Assembly (NCBI RefSeq): GCF_011601345.1
Contig: NZ_JAAORB010000008.1
Location: 1-64,000, forward strand
Direction of reading: 5' to 3'
Length of the DNA: 64,000 nt
Origin: Roseovarius gahaiensis
GTDB lineage: Bacteria > Pseudomonadota > Alphaproteobacteria > Rhodobacterales > Rhodobacteraceae
Position 1 is the first letter of the stretch, and each line of letters starts with the position of its first letter. A program made the position numbers and the translations under genes. The notes beneath the pieces are model-generated. The model made no database searches, was not told the origin of the DNA, and worked only from the letters and a program-made list of their open reading frames with translations. Below, piece after piece: positions 1-8,802 of this stretch.

Positions 1-116
1 TCGCGCTGACGGCCAAGCTCTTGGCCAATCGCCTGCGCAATCTCGGGATCGCGCGACGCGAGGGATTCGGTGAAAAAACCTTCAGAGATAAACGCTTGGT
101 TTCCATCATGAGGCAT
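1..116 (-). CDS. glyA: Serine hydroxymethyltransferase, 5' fragment (cut by window edge)
   Basis: Only the first 38 codons are present, reading leftward off the window. They match the conserved beginning of serine hydroxymethyltransferase, the PLP enzyme that interconverts serine and glycine and loads one-carbon units onto tetrahydrofolate. The diagnostic stretch is FFTESLASRDPEI (residues 14-26), followed by an IGQELGRQR helix. The ATG at 116 was chosen because GGAG lies eight bases upstream. It diverges from nadK, and the 170-base gap must hold both promoters. The catalytic lysine lies outside the window. Confidence 0.85.
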   Translation of the reverse strand, partial: MPHDGNQAFISEGFFTESLASRDPEIAQAIGQELGRQR

Positions 117-287
117 TCGGGCAACTCCATCCGTGTGACTTTTGCAATTTCCTATCGGAAACCTAGCGCTCTTGGAAGGTTGTAAAGCGACAAATGGGCT
201 TGTCCCACCGGCATTACTGGCGCAACAGGTGGAAATGTGGTTCGATCCGATCCACACGACGCGCTTTGGAAACGGGACGGTTCGCCG

Positions 288-1049
288 ATGGATAGAAAAA
301 TCGCCTTTGTCGCCAGTGACGCGCCATCGGCCCAAACCGCGCGCGCCGCGCTGGTTGGGCGGTATGGCACTGTTCCTGAGGACCAGGCCGATGTGATTGT
401 GGCGCTTGGGGGGGACGGTTTCATGCTGCAAACCCTACACCGCACCCAAGACCTACGCGCGCCGGTCTACGGGATGAACCGCGGCACGGTCGGATTTTTG
501 ATGAATGAATATTCGGAAACCGACCTGCGCGAGCGGCTGGCTTGTGCCGAGGAAGAGGTGATTAACCCTTTGTCGATGACGGCGCAATGCGCCGATGGCT
601 CGATGCATGAGGCTTTGGCGATCAACGAGGTGTCGCTGCTGCGCGCCGGGCCGCAAGCTGCGAAACTGCGGATCACCATCGACAAACGGCTGCGGCTGGA
701 AGAGTTGGTGTGCGATGGCGCGCTTGTGGCGACGCCGGCCGGATCCACCGCCTATAACTATTCTGCCCACGGCCCCATTCTGCCCATCGGGTCGGATGTT
801 CTGGCGCTGACGGCCGTGGCTGCGTTTCGCCCCCGTCGCTGGCGCGGGGCTTTGTTGCCTAAAACGGCGCATGTGCGGTTTGACGTGATCAACCCCGACA
901 GACGGCCCGTCATGGCCGATGCCGACAGCATCTGGGTCGAGAATGTGCTTTGGGTGGAAATCCAGTCGGACCCCAGCATTGAACATCGCTTGTTGTTCGA
1001 TCCGGGACATGGGTTGGAAGAACGCCTGCTGCGTGAGCAGTTTGTCTGA
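288..1049 (+). CDS. nadK: NAD kinase
   Basis: This 253-aa cytosolic enzyme phosphorylates NAD to NADP, the only route to NADP. GGDGFML (residues 41-47) is the diphosphate-binding GGDG motif of the PpnK/NadK family. PAGSTAYN in the middle is the second conserved nucleotide-binding block. Length is normal for the short alphaproteobacterial form. The ATG at 288 is preferred over an upstream in-frame ATG because homologues begin with a short DRKIAFVAS strand and a GGGACGG ribosome-binding site lies just before it. It is divergent from glyA and apparently monocistronic. Confidence 0.93.
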   Translation: MDRKIAFVASDAPSAQTARAALVGRYGTVPEDQADVIVALGGDGFMLQTLHRTQDLRAPVYGMNRGTVGFLMNEYSETDLRERLACAEEEVINPLSMTAQCADGSMHEALAINEVSLLRAGPQAAKLRITIDKRLRLEELVCDGALVATPAGSTAYNYSAHGPILPIGSDVLALTAVAAFRPRRWRGALLPKTAHVRFDVINPDRRPVMADADSIWVENVLWVEIQSDPSIEHRLLFDPGHGLEERLLREQFV

Positions 1050-1110
1050 ACCTGTCAAAAAATTGAGCTTGGGGGTTTCGGGACCAGAGGTCTGACGATA
1101 CGATTCCTGT

Positions 1111-1782
1111 ATGAATTATGGTGACGGCTTCTTTGTGACCCTGCTGCACAGCCCTTGGTTTTTGATTGGCTGGGCGGCTGTGATGGTGCCAAGCCTTTGG
1201 GTCGTGATCCGCGACATGCGTTTGAACAACGCGCATCTTATGTCGTTGATGAAATGGGTTTGGGCACTGACCGTGGTGTATTCCGGACCCGTCGGCTTAG
1301 GCGTCTACTGGTGGTCCGGGCGCAAGGAAATTCCCAAAGACGGGACGTATCGCCGTGCGGCGCGGTCGGTGGCGCATTGTTATTCGGGCTGCGGGGCGGG
1401 GGAAATCGTGGGGCTGACGCTGGCTGTGGGCGTGCTTGCGCTTGGCACAACCGCCACCGCGCTGATGACCTTTGCGTTTGCCTATGCGGCGGGGTTTGTC
1501 CTGACGGTGGGGCCGTTGATGCAGGAAGGCACCAAATTTTACACGGCGACCAAAGACGCCCTGTATTCCGAGACGCCCAGCATCACGGTGATGGAGGTCG
1601 TGGCGATCGGGGTTGATTTGACGCTGGCAGGTGATGCGGGGCCAAGTCAGGTGTTGTTCTGGTCATCCATGATCGTGTCGCTGACCTGTGGTCTGATCGC
1701 GGCCTATCCTGTGAATGTCCTGTTGATCCGCATGGGGATCAAACAAGGCATGATGGACCCGCGCGAAACCCATCATGGTTGA
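1111..1782 (+). CDS. DUF4396 family integral membrane protein
   Basis: A 223-aa polytopic membrane protein. Hydrophobic segments are visible near residues 5-30, 48-70, 105-125, 130-150 and 185-210. The motif YSGPVGLGVYWWSGR after the second helix resembles the LYGGPLGLWFY-like signature of DUF4396 proteins, whose function is unknown; some members sit near copper or redox genes. A Cys-Gly-Cys-Gly-Ala-Gly stretch around residue 92 might bind metal, but this is speculation. No good ribosome-binding site is visible, so the start is uncertain. It converges on the CIA30 gene. Confidence 0.65.
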   Translation: MNYGDGFFVTLLHSPWFLIGWAAVMVPSLWVVIRDMRLNNAHLMSLMKWVWALTVVYSGPVGLGVYWWSGRKEIPKDGTYRRAARSVAHCYSGCGAGEIVGLTLAVGVLALGTTATALMTFAFAYAAGFVLTVGPLMQEGTKFYTATKDALYSETPSITVMEVVAIGVDLTLAGDAGPSQVLFWSSMIVSLTCGLIAAYPVNVLLIRMGIKQGMMDPRETHHG

Positions 1783-1842
1783 GGCGCACGCCCGATGCTT
1801 CGGGGCCGCTGTAAAACCCCTGTCCAGGATCGCTGATGCGCC

Positions 1843-2388
1843 TCAATACAGCCCAATCCACCGGGCGGTCACATCGGCCTGATGGTCGCGCCCATAGGCG
1901 ACAAGGCCGAGGCTGGTGACCGTTTCAGGCCGGGGTGAGCTGCGCAGAAACCGGCCCGATGGCTGGAACGCGCTAAAGGGCAGGCGGATGGTTTGCAACT
2001 CGGCCTTGGTGTCGAACGGCGCTTGGTAATATTGCCACGGAAACAGCATCCCTTGTGTGCGCAGATGGACGAAATACCGCTGGCCATTGCCACGCACTTT
2101 CAGAACAACGCCGTTTGCATCAGCGGGAAAACCGCGCTCCAGATCGGCGCGCGCCTGAATGAATCCGCCGCGATTTTCGGTGCTGACGGTGCCGGTCAGG
2201 CGAATGCACTCTTCCCCATTCACGGTTTGTAGCCGGGCTTGTCCCTCGCTGACGCCGCCCATCACCTGATCGCTGAAATAGCGCCATTCGGACGGCGGCT
2301 GTGGTGTGAAATCTTCGATAGGGCCAGCATGGCCCGGAACGCCGAAAAACAACAGGGCGCAGGCGGCGATAAAGCGGTGGATAAGCAT
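1843..2388 (-). CDS. CIA30 family protein with signal peptide
   Basis: A 181-aa protein. An N-terminal hydrophobic stretch (MLIHRFIAACALLFFGVPGHA) reads as a Sec signal peptide, so the mature protein is probably periplasmic. The rest matches the CIA30/NDUFAF1 beta-sandwich: WRYFSDQVMGGVSEG, then GTVSTENRGGFIQ, then a closing SLGLVAYG strand. In mitochondria CIA30 assists complex I assembly; the role of exported bacterial members is not established. The start at 2388 follows a TGGAGG ribosome-binding site and is preferred over an upstream in-frame GTG/ATG. It lies downstream of prpE but behind a terminator. Confidence 0.8.
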   Translation of the reverse strand: MLIHRFIAACALLFFGVPGHAGPIEDFTPQPPSEWRYFSDQVMGGVSEGQARLQTVNGEECIRLTGTVSTENRGGFIQARADLERGFPADANGVVLKVRGNGQRYFVHLRTQGMLFPWQYYQAPFDTKAELQTIRLPFSAFQPSGRFLRSSPRPETVTSLGLVAYGRDHQADVTARWIGLY

Positions 2389-2442
2389 GACGAACCTCCA
2401 ATACACGCCCGACATATGGGGTGGCGCGTAAAATTGGAGTGC

Positions 2443-2483
2443 GGCAAAATAACAGCGCCGCCGTTATTCGTGACGGCGGCGCT
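2443..2483 (-). terminator. Intrinsic terminator of prpE
   Basis: A perfect 11-bp stem (AGCGCCGCCGT at 2454-2464 with ACGGCGGCGCT at 2473-2483) and an 8-base loop begin 24 bases past the prpE stop. On the minus strand the stem is followed by TTATTTTG, a short T-rich tail. Confidence 0.75.
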
Positions 2484-2506
2484 GATTTGGTTCAGCCGTG
2501 CTGATG

Positions 2507-4399
2507 TCAGGTCTTGGCCAGCCCGATGGTCTGAAGCGCGTCCTTGATTTCATCAAGGATCGCGGGGTCGTCAATCGTGGCGGGCATCTTGTAGTCGGCC
2601 CCGTCAGCGATTTTGACCATGATCGCGCGCAAGATTTTGCCTGAACGCGTTTTGGGCAGGCGATCCACGACCACGGCCAGCTTGAACGCCGCCACTGGCC
2701 CGATCTGGTCACGCACCATTTTGACGCATTCCTGCACGATCTCGGCGTGATCGCGGTTGACGCCTTTGGTCAGACACAGAAAGCCGATGGGCAGTTGACC
2801 CTTAAGCTGGTCCGAGGCACCGATCACGGCACATTCGGCCACATCCGGGTGCGCGGCCAGAACTTCCTCCATGCCGCCGGTGGACAAACGGTGGCCCGCG
2901 ACGTTGATCACGTCATCGGTGCGCGCCATGATCCACAGGTAGCCATCCTCGTCCTTCATCCCGGCATCGCCGGTCTCATAGTAACCGGGGAAGGTGTTGA
3001 GGTAGGATTTACGGAACCGATCCTCGGCATTCCACAGCGTTGGCAAGGTGCCGGGTGGCAAGGGCAGTTTGACGGCAATGGCACCCAGTTCGCCAGCGGG
3101 CAGTTCGTGGCCCGCTTCGTCCAAGATTTGCACATCATAGCCCGGCATCGCCACTGTGGGCGACCCGATCTTGACGGGCAGGGCCTCGATCCCGGCGGGG
3201 TTGCCTGCGATGGTCCAACCGGTTTCGGTCTGCCACCAGTGGTCATAGACCGGCACGCCCATCACTTCTTGGGCCCATTCAATCGTGTCGGGGTCGGCGC
3301 GTTCGCCAGCCAGATACAAGGCACCCAGCCCGGAAATATCGTAATCCTTGATCAATTCTCCCTTGGGGTCATCGCGCTTGATGGCGCGCAGGGCCGTGGG
3401 CGCGGTGAAGAAGCTGCGCACCTTGTGTTCGCTGATCACCCTCCAGAAGGTGCCGGCATCGGGGGTGCCCACGGGTTTGCCCTCGAACACAATCGTCGTA
3501 TTGCCGTGGATCAGCGGAGCGTAGCAGATATAGCTGTGGCCAACGACCCAACCCACATCCGACGCGGCCCAGAACACATCGCCGGGATCAACGTTGTAGA
3601 TGTTTTTCATGGTCCAGTTCAGGGCAACAAGGTGGCCCCCGGTGTGGCGGACCACGCCCTTGGGTGCGCCTGTCGTGCCCGAGGTATACAGGATATAGGC
3701 CGGGTGATTGCCCTCGACCGGCAGGCATTCGGCTGGTTCAACGCCGTATTGGAAGCCGTGCCAGTCAAAATCGCGGCCCTCTTCCAGATGCGCGACTTCT
3801 TCCTCGCGTTGGAAGATCACACAGAAATCTGGCTTGTGCTTGGCTTGGTCAATCGCCCCGTCCAGAAGTGGTTTGTAATGCACCACCCGGCCCGGCTCGA
3901 TCCCGCACGAGGCGGCGATGATGCATTTGGGCGCGCAATCGTCGATCCGCACCGCCAGTTCATGGGCCGCGAAGCCGCCAAAAACCACCGAATGCACGGC
4001 ACCGATCCGCGTGCAGGCCAGCATCGCCTCAAGCGCTTCGGGGACCATCGGCATGTAGATGATCACCCGGTCGCCTTTTTCGACGCCCTTGGCGCGCAAC
4101 GCGCCCGCCAGCCGTGCCACCCGTGAGCGCAGCTGAGCATAGCTGATCTTGTGCTTGGTGCCGGTGACAGGGCTGTCATGGATAATCGCCGCCTGCGCGC
4201 CGCGCCCGTTTTCAACGTGGCGATCCACGGCGTTCCAGCAGGTGTTGACCATGCCGTCGGCAAACCATTCATAAAGGTCGTCGCCTTTGTCGAACAGGGC
4301 CTTGCTGGGAGGCTTGTCCCATTCAATGGCTTGAGCTTGGCGCATCCAGAATCCTTCGGGATCCTGTTTCCAGCTGTCGTAGACGTCATTGTATACCAT
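2507..4399 (-). CDS. prpE: Propionyl-CoA synthetase (acyl-CoA synthetase)
   Basis: A 630-aa AMP-forming acyl-CoA synthetase that activates propionate, or another short-chain acid, to the CoA ester through an acyl-adenylate. The P-loop YTSGTTGAPKG is at about residues 238-248. The C-terminal KTRSGKILRA holds the catalytic lysine that is commonly acetylated for control. The N-terminal MVYNDVYDSWKQDPEGFW is typical of PrpE rather than Acs. A GGAGGA ribosome-binding site precedes the ATG. The upstream region carries repeated TGCAAA/TTTGCAAA elements, which fits control by a PccR/ScfR-type propionyl-CoA-sensing regulator. It ends in an intrinsic terminator. Confidence 0.88.
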   Translation of the reverse strand: MVYNDVYDSWKQDPEGFWMRQAQAIEWDKPPSKALFDKGDDLYEWFADGMVNTCWNAVDRHVENGRGAQAAIIHDSPVTGTKHKISYAQLRSRVARLAGALRAKGVEKGDRVIIYMPMVPEALEAMLACTRIGAVHSVVFGGFAAHELAVRIDDCAPKCIIAASCGIEPGRVVHYKPLLDGAIDQAKHKPDFCVIFQREEEVAHLEEGRDFDWHGFQYGVEPAECLPVEGNHPAYILYTSGTTGAPKGVVRHTGGHLVALNWTMKNIYNVDPGDVFWAASDVGWVVGHSYICYAPLIHGNTTIVFEGKPVGTPDAGTFWRVISEHKVRSFFTAPTALRAIKRDDPKGELIKDYDISGLGALYLAGERADPDTIEWAQEVMGVPVYDHWWQTETGWTIAGNPAGIEALPVKIGSPTVAMPGYDVQILDEAGHELPAGELGAIAVKLPLPPGTLPTLWNAEDRFRKSYLNTFPGYYETGDAGMKDEDGYLWIMARTDDVINVAGHRLSTGGMEEVLAAHPDVAECAVIGASDQLKGQLPIGFLCLTKGVNRDHAEIVQECVKMVRDQIGPVAAFKLAVVVDRLPKTRSGKILRAIMVKIADGADYKMPATIDDPAILDEIKDALQTIGLAKT

Positions 4400-4417
4400 G
4401 GTGTCCTCCTCCGAACC

Positions 4418-4605
4418 TTTGCAAATGTGTTACGGGCGCAAGCACCTTGCGGCAAGAGAGGCGGCGCCGCGTTGGACAGATTACCGCATGACATTTGCAG
4501 AAAAAGCCCAGCAGTGCCTGCAAATTTTTGCAAACCCCATGAATTTGGGGGCTATCACGGCAAATCACGCCGGTTCTGCAAATCTGCAAAGCGCTATTCT
4601 GCAAA
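4418..4605 (-). promoter_or_regulatory. TGCAAA/TTTGCAAA operator cluster upstream of prpE
   Basis: The 250-base gap between maeB and prpE contains full TTTGCAAA at 4418-4425 and 4527-4534, TTTGCAGA at 4494-4501, and CTGCAAA-type sites at 4518-4524, 4576-4582, 4584-4590 and 4599-4605. Two adjacent sites are spaced TGCAAA-N4-TGCAAA (4519-4534) and two others TGCAAA-N2-TGCAAA (4577-4590). TTTGCAAA repeats are the reported target of PccR, the short-chain acyl-CoA regulator of Rhodobacter propionyl-CoA assimilation. Binding here is inferred from the motif and from the identity of the downstream gene. Confidence 0.6.
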
Positions 4606-4649
4606 GCGATGCGGCGCACCTGCGCATAGATTCGCCGCAGTGGCGAGCC

Positions 4650-6929
4650 TTAGCCGTAATGTGCAACCGGGGTGCCCGCAATGGCCGCCATGTTCAGAAG
4701 GCCCCGCGCGGTGATCCCCGGTGTGACCACATGCGCACGGTTGCCCATGCCCATCAGGATCGGCCCCACTTCAAGGCCGCTGGCCTTCATCTTCAGAATA
4801 TTGCGCACACCCGACGCCGCATCGGCATGGGCGAAAATCAGGATATTGGCCGCGCCTTGCATCCGGTTCTCGGGCAACAAGCGGTCACGCAGGTCCGGGT
4901 CAAGCGCCGCATCCACGTTCATTTCACCCTCATAGGCGAAATCGCGCGGCGCGGAATCCAGTATCTCAAGCGCGGCGCGCAGCCGCTTGCCGGACCCTTC
5001 GGCCTGATTGCCGAATTGTGATTGCGAACACAGCGCCACATTCGGCGTCAGGCCAAAGCGGCGCACATGACGTGCCGCACCAATCGCCGCCTCGGCCAAT
5101 TGTTCCGGGGTGGGCAGGGAATGCACATGCGTATCGGCAATGAACAACGGGCCGTCTTCCAATATCATCAACGAAAGTGCCCCGTGCGGACGCAAATTAC
5201 CGGTGCCCAAAACCTGTGTGACATAGTTCAGGTGCCACCGGTATTCGCCAAACGTGCCGCAAATCAGGCTGTCGGCCTCGCCGCGATGCACCATGACCGC
5301 GCCGATGGCCGTGCTGTTGGTGCGCATGATCGCCTTGGCCAGATCGGGCGTCACCCCGCGGCGTTTCATCAGATCGTGATAGCTGCCCCAATAATCGCGG
5401 TAGCGGGGGTCGTCTTCGGGATTCACGATTTTGAAATCGCGGCCGGGCCGGATTTCGAGCCCCATTCTTTCGCAGCGCCGATCTATTACCGAAGGTCGGC
5501 CGATCAAAATCGGGGTTTCGGTGGTTTCTTCCAATATGGCCTGTGCGGCGCGCAAAACGCGTTCGTCCTCGCCTTCGGCAAAGACAATCCGGCGGGCGGC
5601 CGTGCCTGCGGCCTCGAACACTGGGCGCATCAGCAAGGCCGACTTGAAAACATTGGCATCCAACCGGGCCTTGTAAGCGGCCAGATCCTCCACCGGGCGC
5701 GTCGCGACGCCAGACTCCATCGCGGCGCGGGCCACCGCGCTTGAGACGATGCCCGACAGGCGCGGATCGAATGGTTTGGGGATCAGGTAATCGGCACCGA
5801 AGGTCAGTTGTTCGCCTTGATAGGCGGCGGCGGCCTCGGCGCTGGTGGTGGCGCGGGCCAGTTCGGCGATGCCATCCACGCAGGCAATCTGCATGGCGTC
5901 ATTGATTTCGGTTGCCCCCACATCCAACGCACCACGGAAAATAAAGGGAAAACACAGCACGTTGTTGACCTGATTGGGAAAATCGCTGCGCCCGGTGGCG
6001 ATAATCGCGTCGGGTGCGGTGCTGCGGGCCTCGTCGGGCATGATTTCGGGGGTGGGGTTGGCCAAGGCAAACACGATGGGCCGCTTGGCCATCTTGCCAA
6101 CATGATCCGGCGTCAGCACCTTAGGCCCCGACAGGCCCAGAAACAAATCCGCCCCGTCGATCACATCGTCCAGGGTGCGCAGATCGCTGTCTTGGGCAAA
6201 GGCCGCTTTTTGCGGGTTCATATCCTCGGTCCGGCCTTTGTAGACCAGCCCGTGAATATCACAAAGCCAGATGTTTTCGCGTTTGACGCCCAATTTCAGC
6301 AACAGGTTCAGGCAAGCGATACCAGCCGCACCGCCGCCGGTGCTGACAATCTTGATGTCCTCAAATCTCTTGCCTGCCACATACAAAGCATTCGTGGCCG
6401 CCGCGCCCACGACAATGGCCGTGCCGTGCTGATCGTCGTGGAACACGGGGATATCCATCCGCTCGCGGCACAGCTTTTCGACGATGAAACAGTCAGGGGC
6501 TTTAATGTCTTCAAGGTTGATCGCGCCAAAGGTCGGACCAAGCGAGCACACGATATCGGCCAGTTTCTCGGGGTCTTTTTCGTCGATTTCCAGATCAAAA
6601 CAGTCAATATCGGCGAACTTTTTGAACAGAACCGCCTTGCCTTCCATCACCGGCTTGGAGGCCAACGCGCCGATATTGCCAAGGCCCAACACCGCCGATC
6701 CGTTGGTGACAACCGCTACAAGGTTGCCGCGCGCGGTGTAGCGGCTGGCATTGGTCGCGTCGTCTTTGATTTCAAGACAGGCCTCGGCCACGCCGGGGGA
6801 ATAGGCGCGCGCCAGATCGCGCCCGTTGGCCAGTGGTTTGGTGGCGCGGATTTCCAGTTTTCCGGGCTTGGGGAATTCATGATAGGTCAAGGCTGCTTGT
6901 CGCAGGCTTTCCTTGTGGCTGTCGGTCAT
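4650..6929 (-). CDS. maeB: NADP-dependent malic enzyme with phosphotransacetylase-like domain
   Basis: A 759-aa cytosolic enzyme that converts malate to pyruvate, CO2 and NADPH. Residues about 1-430 form the malic enzyme part: [14 protein letters not shown] near the N-terminus, [11 protein letters not shown] for the metal site, and [15 protein letters not shown] for the Rossmann glycine motif. Residues about 430-759 resemble phosphotransacetylase, a fusion typical of proteobacterial MaeB, where this domain is usually regulatory (acetyl-CoA sensing) rather than catalytic. A GGGAGGA ribosome-binding site precedes the ATG. A palindrome lies in the upstream region, which it shares with the divergent cdd operon. 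Confidence 0.93.
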   Translation of the reverse strand: MTDSHKESLRQAALTYHEFPKPGKLEIRATKPLANGRDLARAYSPGVAEACLEIKDDATNASRYTARGNLVAVVTNGSAVLGLGNIGALASKPVMEGKAVLFKKFADIDCFDLEIDEKDPEKLADIVCSLGPTFGAINLEDIKAPDCFIVEKLCRERMDIPVFHDDQHGTAIVVGAAATNALYVAGKRFEDIKIVSTGGGAAGIACLNLLLKLGVKRENIWLCDIHGLVYKGRTEDMNPQKAAFAQDSDLRTLDDVIDGADLFLGLSGPKVLTPDHVGKMAKRPIVFALANPTPEIMPDEARSTAPDAIIATGRSDFPNQVNNVLCFPFIFRGALDVGATEINDAMQIACVDGIAELARATTSAEAAAAYQGEQLTFGADYLIPKPFDPRLSGIVSSAVARAAMESGVATRPVEDLAAYKARLDANVFKSALLMRPVFEAAGTAARRIVFAEGEDERVLRAAQAILEETTETPILIGRPSVIDRRCERMGLEIRPGRDFKIVNPEDDPRYRDYWGSYHDLMKRRGVTPDLAKAIMRTNSTAIGAVMVHRGEADSLICGTFGEYRWHLNYVTQVLGTGNLRPHGALSLMILEDGPLFIADTHVHSLPTPEQLAEAAIGAARHVRRFGLTPNVALCSQSQFGNQAEGSGKRLRAALEILDSAPRDFAYEGEMNVDAALDPDLRDRLLPENRMQGAANILIFAHADAASGVRNILKMKASGLEVGPILMGMGNRAHVVTPGITARGLLNMAAIAGTPVAHYG

Positions 6930-6948
6930 GAAATCCTCCCTTTGGTGT

Positions 6949-6966
6949 TAGTTTAGTATTAAACTA
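6949..6966. promoter_or_regulatory. Palindrome in the maeB leader/promoter
   Basis: TAGTTTA (6949-6955), GTAT, TAAACTA (6960-6966) form a perfect 7-bp inverted repeat 20-37 bases upstream of the maeB ATG, in the gap shared with the divergent cdd operon. Position and symmetry suit an operator for a dimeric regulator. The AT-rich arms could equally be part of a -10 element. Confidence 0.35.
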
Positions 6967-7099
6967 TTAATCTGTGCGCGCAATCCGGCTTTGCCCGAGC
7001 CATAGGCTCAGCTTGCATCCTGCGCGAACGGGACGCAATGTGAAAGGCAGTCAAGGCCTATCGGCCAGCAAAACTGATCTGCACAGGAGCGCCGCAAGA

Positions 7100-7495
7100 A
7101 TGAGTTTGATCGAACAGGCCCGCGCCGTCCGGGACCATGCGCATGCGCCCTATTCCGGGTTCAAGGTAGGGGCCGCCCTGCGCGCGGCCTCGGGCCGGGT
7201 GTATGTGGGATGCAACGTCGAAAACGCCTCGTATCCCGAAGGCACCTGCGCTGAAACCGGCGCGATTGCGGCGATGGTGGCGGCTGGCGAGACACAGATT
7301 GCCGAGGTGGTGATCATCGCCGACAGCCCGCAGCCGATCAGCCCTTGTGGCGGATGCCGTCAGCGCCTTGCCGAGTTTGCCGGTGACGAAACCCCGATTG
7401 TCATGGTCACGCTCGATGGCCAGCAGGCCACGGCAACCCTGTCGGCGCTATTGCCCGGCGCCTTTGCGTCCAGCAGCATGGCAAAGGGCCGCTGA
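7100..7495 (+). CDS. cdd: Cytidine deaminase
   Basis: A 131-aa zinc enzyme that hydrolyses cytidine and deoxycytidine to uridine and deoxyuridine. The catalytic motifs are intact: NVENASYPEGTCAETGAI supplies the zinc cysteine and catalytic glutamate, and PCGGCRQ supplies the other two zinc cysteines. This is the short homotetrameric form. The ATG at 7100 follows an AGGAG site and matches the family start (SLIEQARAVRDHAHAPYSGF); upstream ATG codons lack support. Its stop overlaps the deoA start, making it the first gene of a salvage operon cdd-deoA-deoB. Confidence 0.93.
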   Translation: MSLIEQARAVRDHAHAPYSGFKVGAALRAASGRVYVGCNVENASYPEGTCAETGAIAAMVAAGETQIAEVVIIADSPQPISPCGGCRQRLAEFAGDETPIVMVTLDGQQATATLSALLPGAFASSSMAKGR

Positions 7496-8802
7496 TGGAT
7501 GCCCGGACGATCATCGCAGGTATCCGGGACGGACACACACCAAGTGCCGACGCCTTGCAATGGTTCGCCAAAGGGCTGGCCGATGGGCGTGTCAGCGATG
7601 CGCAGGCCGGGGCATTTGCCATGGCGGTCGTGCTGAAAGGGTTGGGGGACGCGGGCCGCACAGCCCTGACCATGGCGATGCGCGACAGCGGCAAGGTTTT
7701 GCAATGGCACTGCGATGGCCCGGTCATCGACAAGCATTCGACCGGTGGCATCGGCGATTGCGTCAGCCTTGTGCTGGCCCCGGCCTTGGCGGCCTGTGGC
7801 GCGTATGTGCCGATGATCTCGGGGCGTGGCTTGGGCCATACCGGTGGCACGCTGGACAAGCTTGAGGCCATCCCGGGCCTGCAAACCACCCAAAGCGAGG
7901 CGCGCTTGCGCGATATCGTTGGGCGGGTGGGCTGTGCGATTGTCAGCGCAAGCGCGGATATGGCCCCGGCAGACCGGCGGCTATACGCGGTGCGCGATGT
8001 CACGGCGACGGTCGAAAGCCTTGATCTGATCACCGCGTCGATCCTGTCGAAAAAGCTGGCGGCGGGATTGCAGGGGTTGGTGATGGATGTGAAGACCGGC
8101 TCTGGCGCCTTCATGAAAGATGCGGGTGCCGCGCGTGCGTTGGCCACTGCCCTTGTCGATACGGCCAATGCCGCTGGATGCCGGACCACGGCGATGATCA
8201 CCGACATGAGCCAACCATTGGCCCCGGCGCTTGGCAATGGTTTGGAGGTGGCCGAGGCGATGCGCGTTTTGACGGGGCAGACCCATGGCCGCTTGTTCGA
8301 TCTGTCGGTCGCCCTTGGCGGTCAGGCGTTGGTGTTGGGTGGTCTGGCCGACACGCCCAAGGCCGGTGAGGGGCAAATTCAGGCGGCTTTGGCAAGTGGT
8401 CGCGCGGCCGACAGGTTTGCCCGGATGCTGGCCGACATGGGCGGGCCGAAAGATTTTGCCGAACACTGGCAAGACCACCTACCGTCAGCGCCTGTGATCC
8501 GCGATCTGCCAGCCCCGCGTGCAGGCTATGTGACCGCGATTCAGGGCGAGGCCATGGGTCTGGCCGTGATCGCTCTTGGTGGGGGGCGGCAGGTGGAACG
8601 CGACATAATCAACCCTGCCGTCGGATTGGATCGGGTGGCCCCGCTTGGCGCTTACCGCGAAAAAGGGGATCCGCTGCTGCGCATTCACGCGGCCACGCCC
8701 GAACAGGCCGACAGGGCAACAAAGGCGTTGCTGAACGCGATCACGATCACCGATGAGGCCGCTTCGGTATCGCCCCTGATCCTCAATCAGGTGCCGGGAT
8801 GA
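7495..8802 (+). CDS. deoA: Thymidine phosphorylase
   Basis: A 435-aa cytosolic enzyme that cleaves thymidine and deoxyuridine with phosphate to base and deoxyribose-1-phosphate. KHSTGGIGD is the conserved phosphate-binding block near residue 80. DRRLYAVRDVTATVES and MDVKTGSGAFM are family signatures. The ATG shares one base with the cdd stop (TGATG), and the stop overlaps deoB as ATGA, so translation is probably coupled. Uracil released here can be recovered by Upp and the sugar phosphate passes to DeoB. Confidence 0.94.
   Translation: MDARTIIAGIRDGHTPSADALQWFAKGLADGRVSDAQAGAFAMAVVLKGLGDAGRTALTMAMRDSGKVLQWHCDGPVIDKHSTGGIGDCVSLVLAPALAACGAYVPMISGRGLGHTGGTLDKLEAIPGLQTTQSEARLRDIVGRVGCAIVSASADMAPADRRLYAVRDVTATVESLDLITASILSKKLAAGLQGLVMDVKTGSGAFMKDAGAARALATALVDTANAAGCRTTAMITDMSQPLAPALGNGLEVAEAMRVLTGQTHGRLFDLSVALGGQALVLGGLADTPKAGEGQIQAALASGRAADRFARMLADMGGPKDFAEHWQDHLPSAPVIRDLPAPRAGYVTAIQGEAMGLAVIALGGGRQVERDIINPAVGLDRVAPLGAYREKGDPLLRIHAATPEQADRATKALLNAITITDEAASVSPLILNQVPG

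Noticed and set aside
1-116. glyA considered as a broken gene
   Set aside because: The frame is open to the window edge and the start is normal; it is cut by the window, not by mutation.
2747-4126. Long plus-strand open frame of 459 codons opposite prpE
   Set aside because: It lies wholly within a well-supported gene on the other strand; it has no ribosome-binding site and its composition (runs of Gly/His/Asp) is what antisense of high-GC codons gives.
5808-6956. 382-codon frame on the plus strand opposite maeB
   Set aside because: Antisense shadow of the malic enzyme gene with no family motifs.
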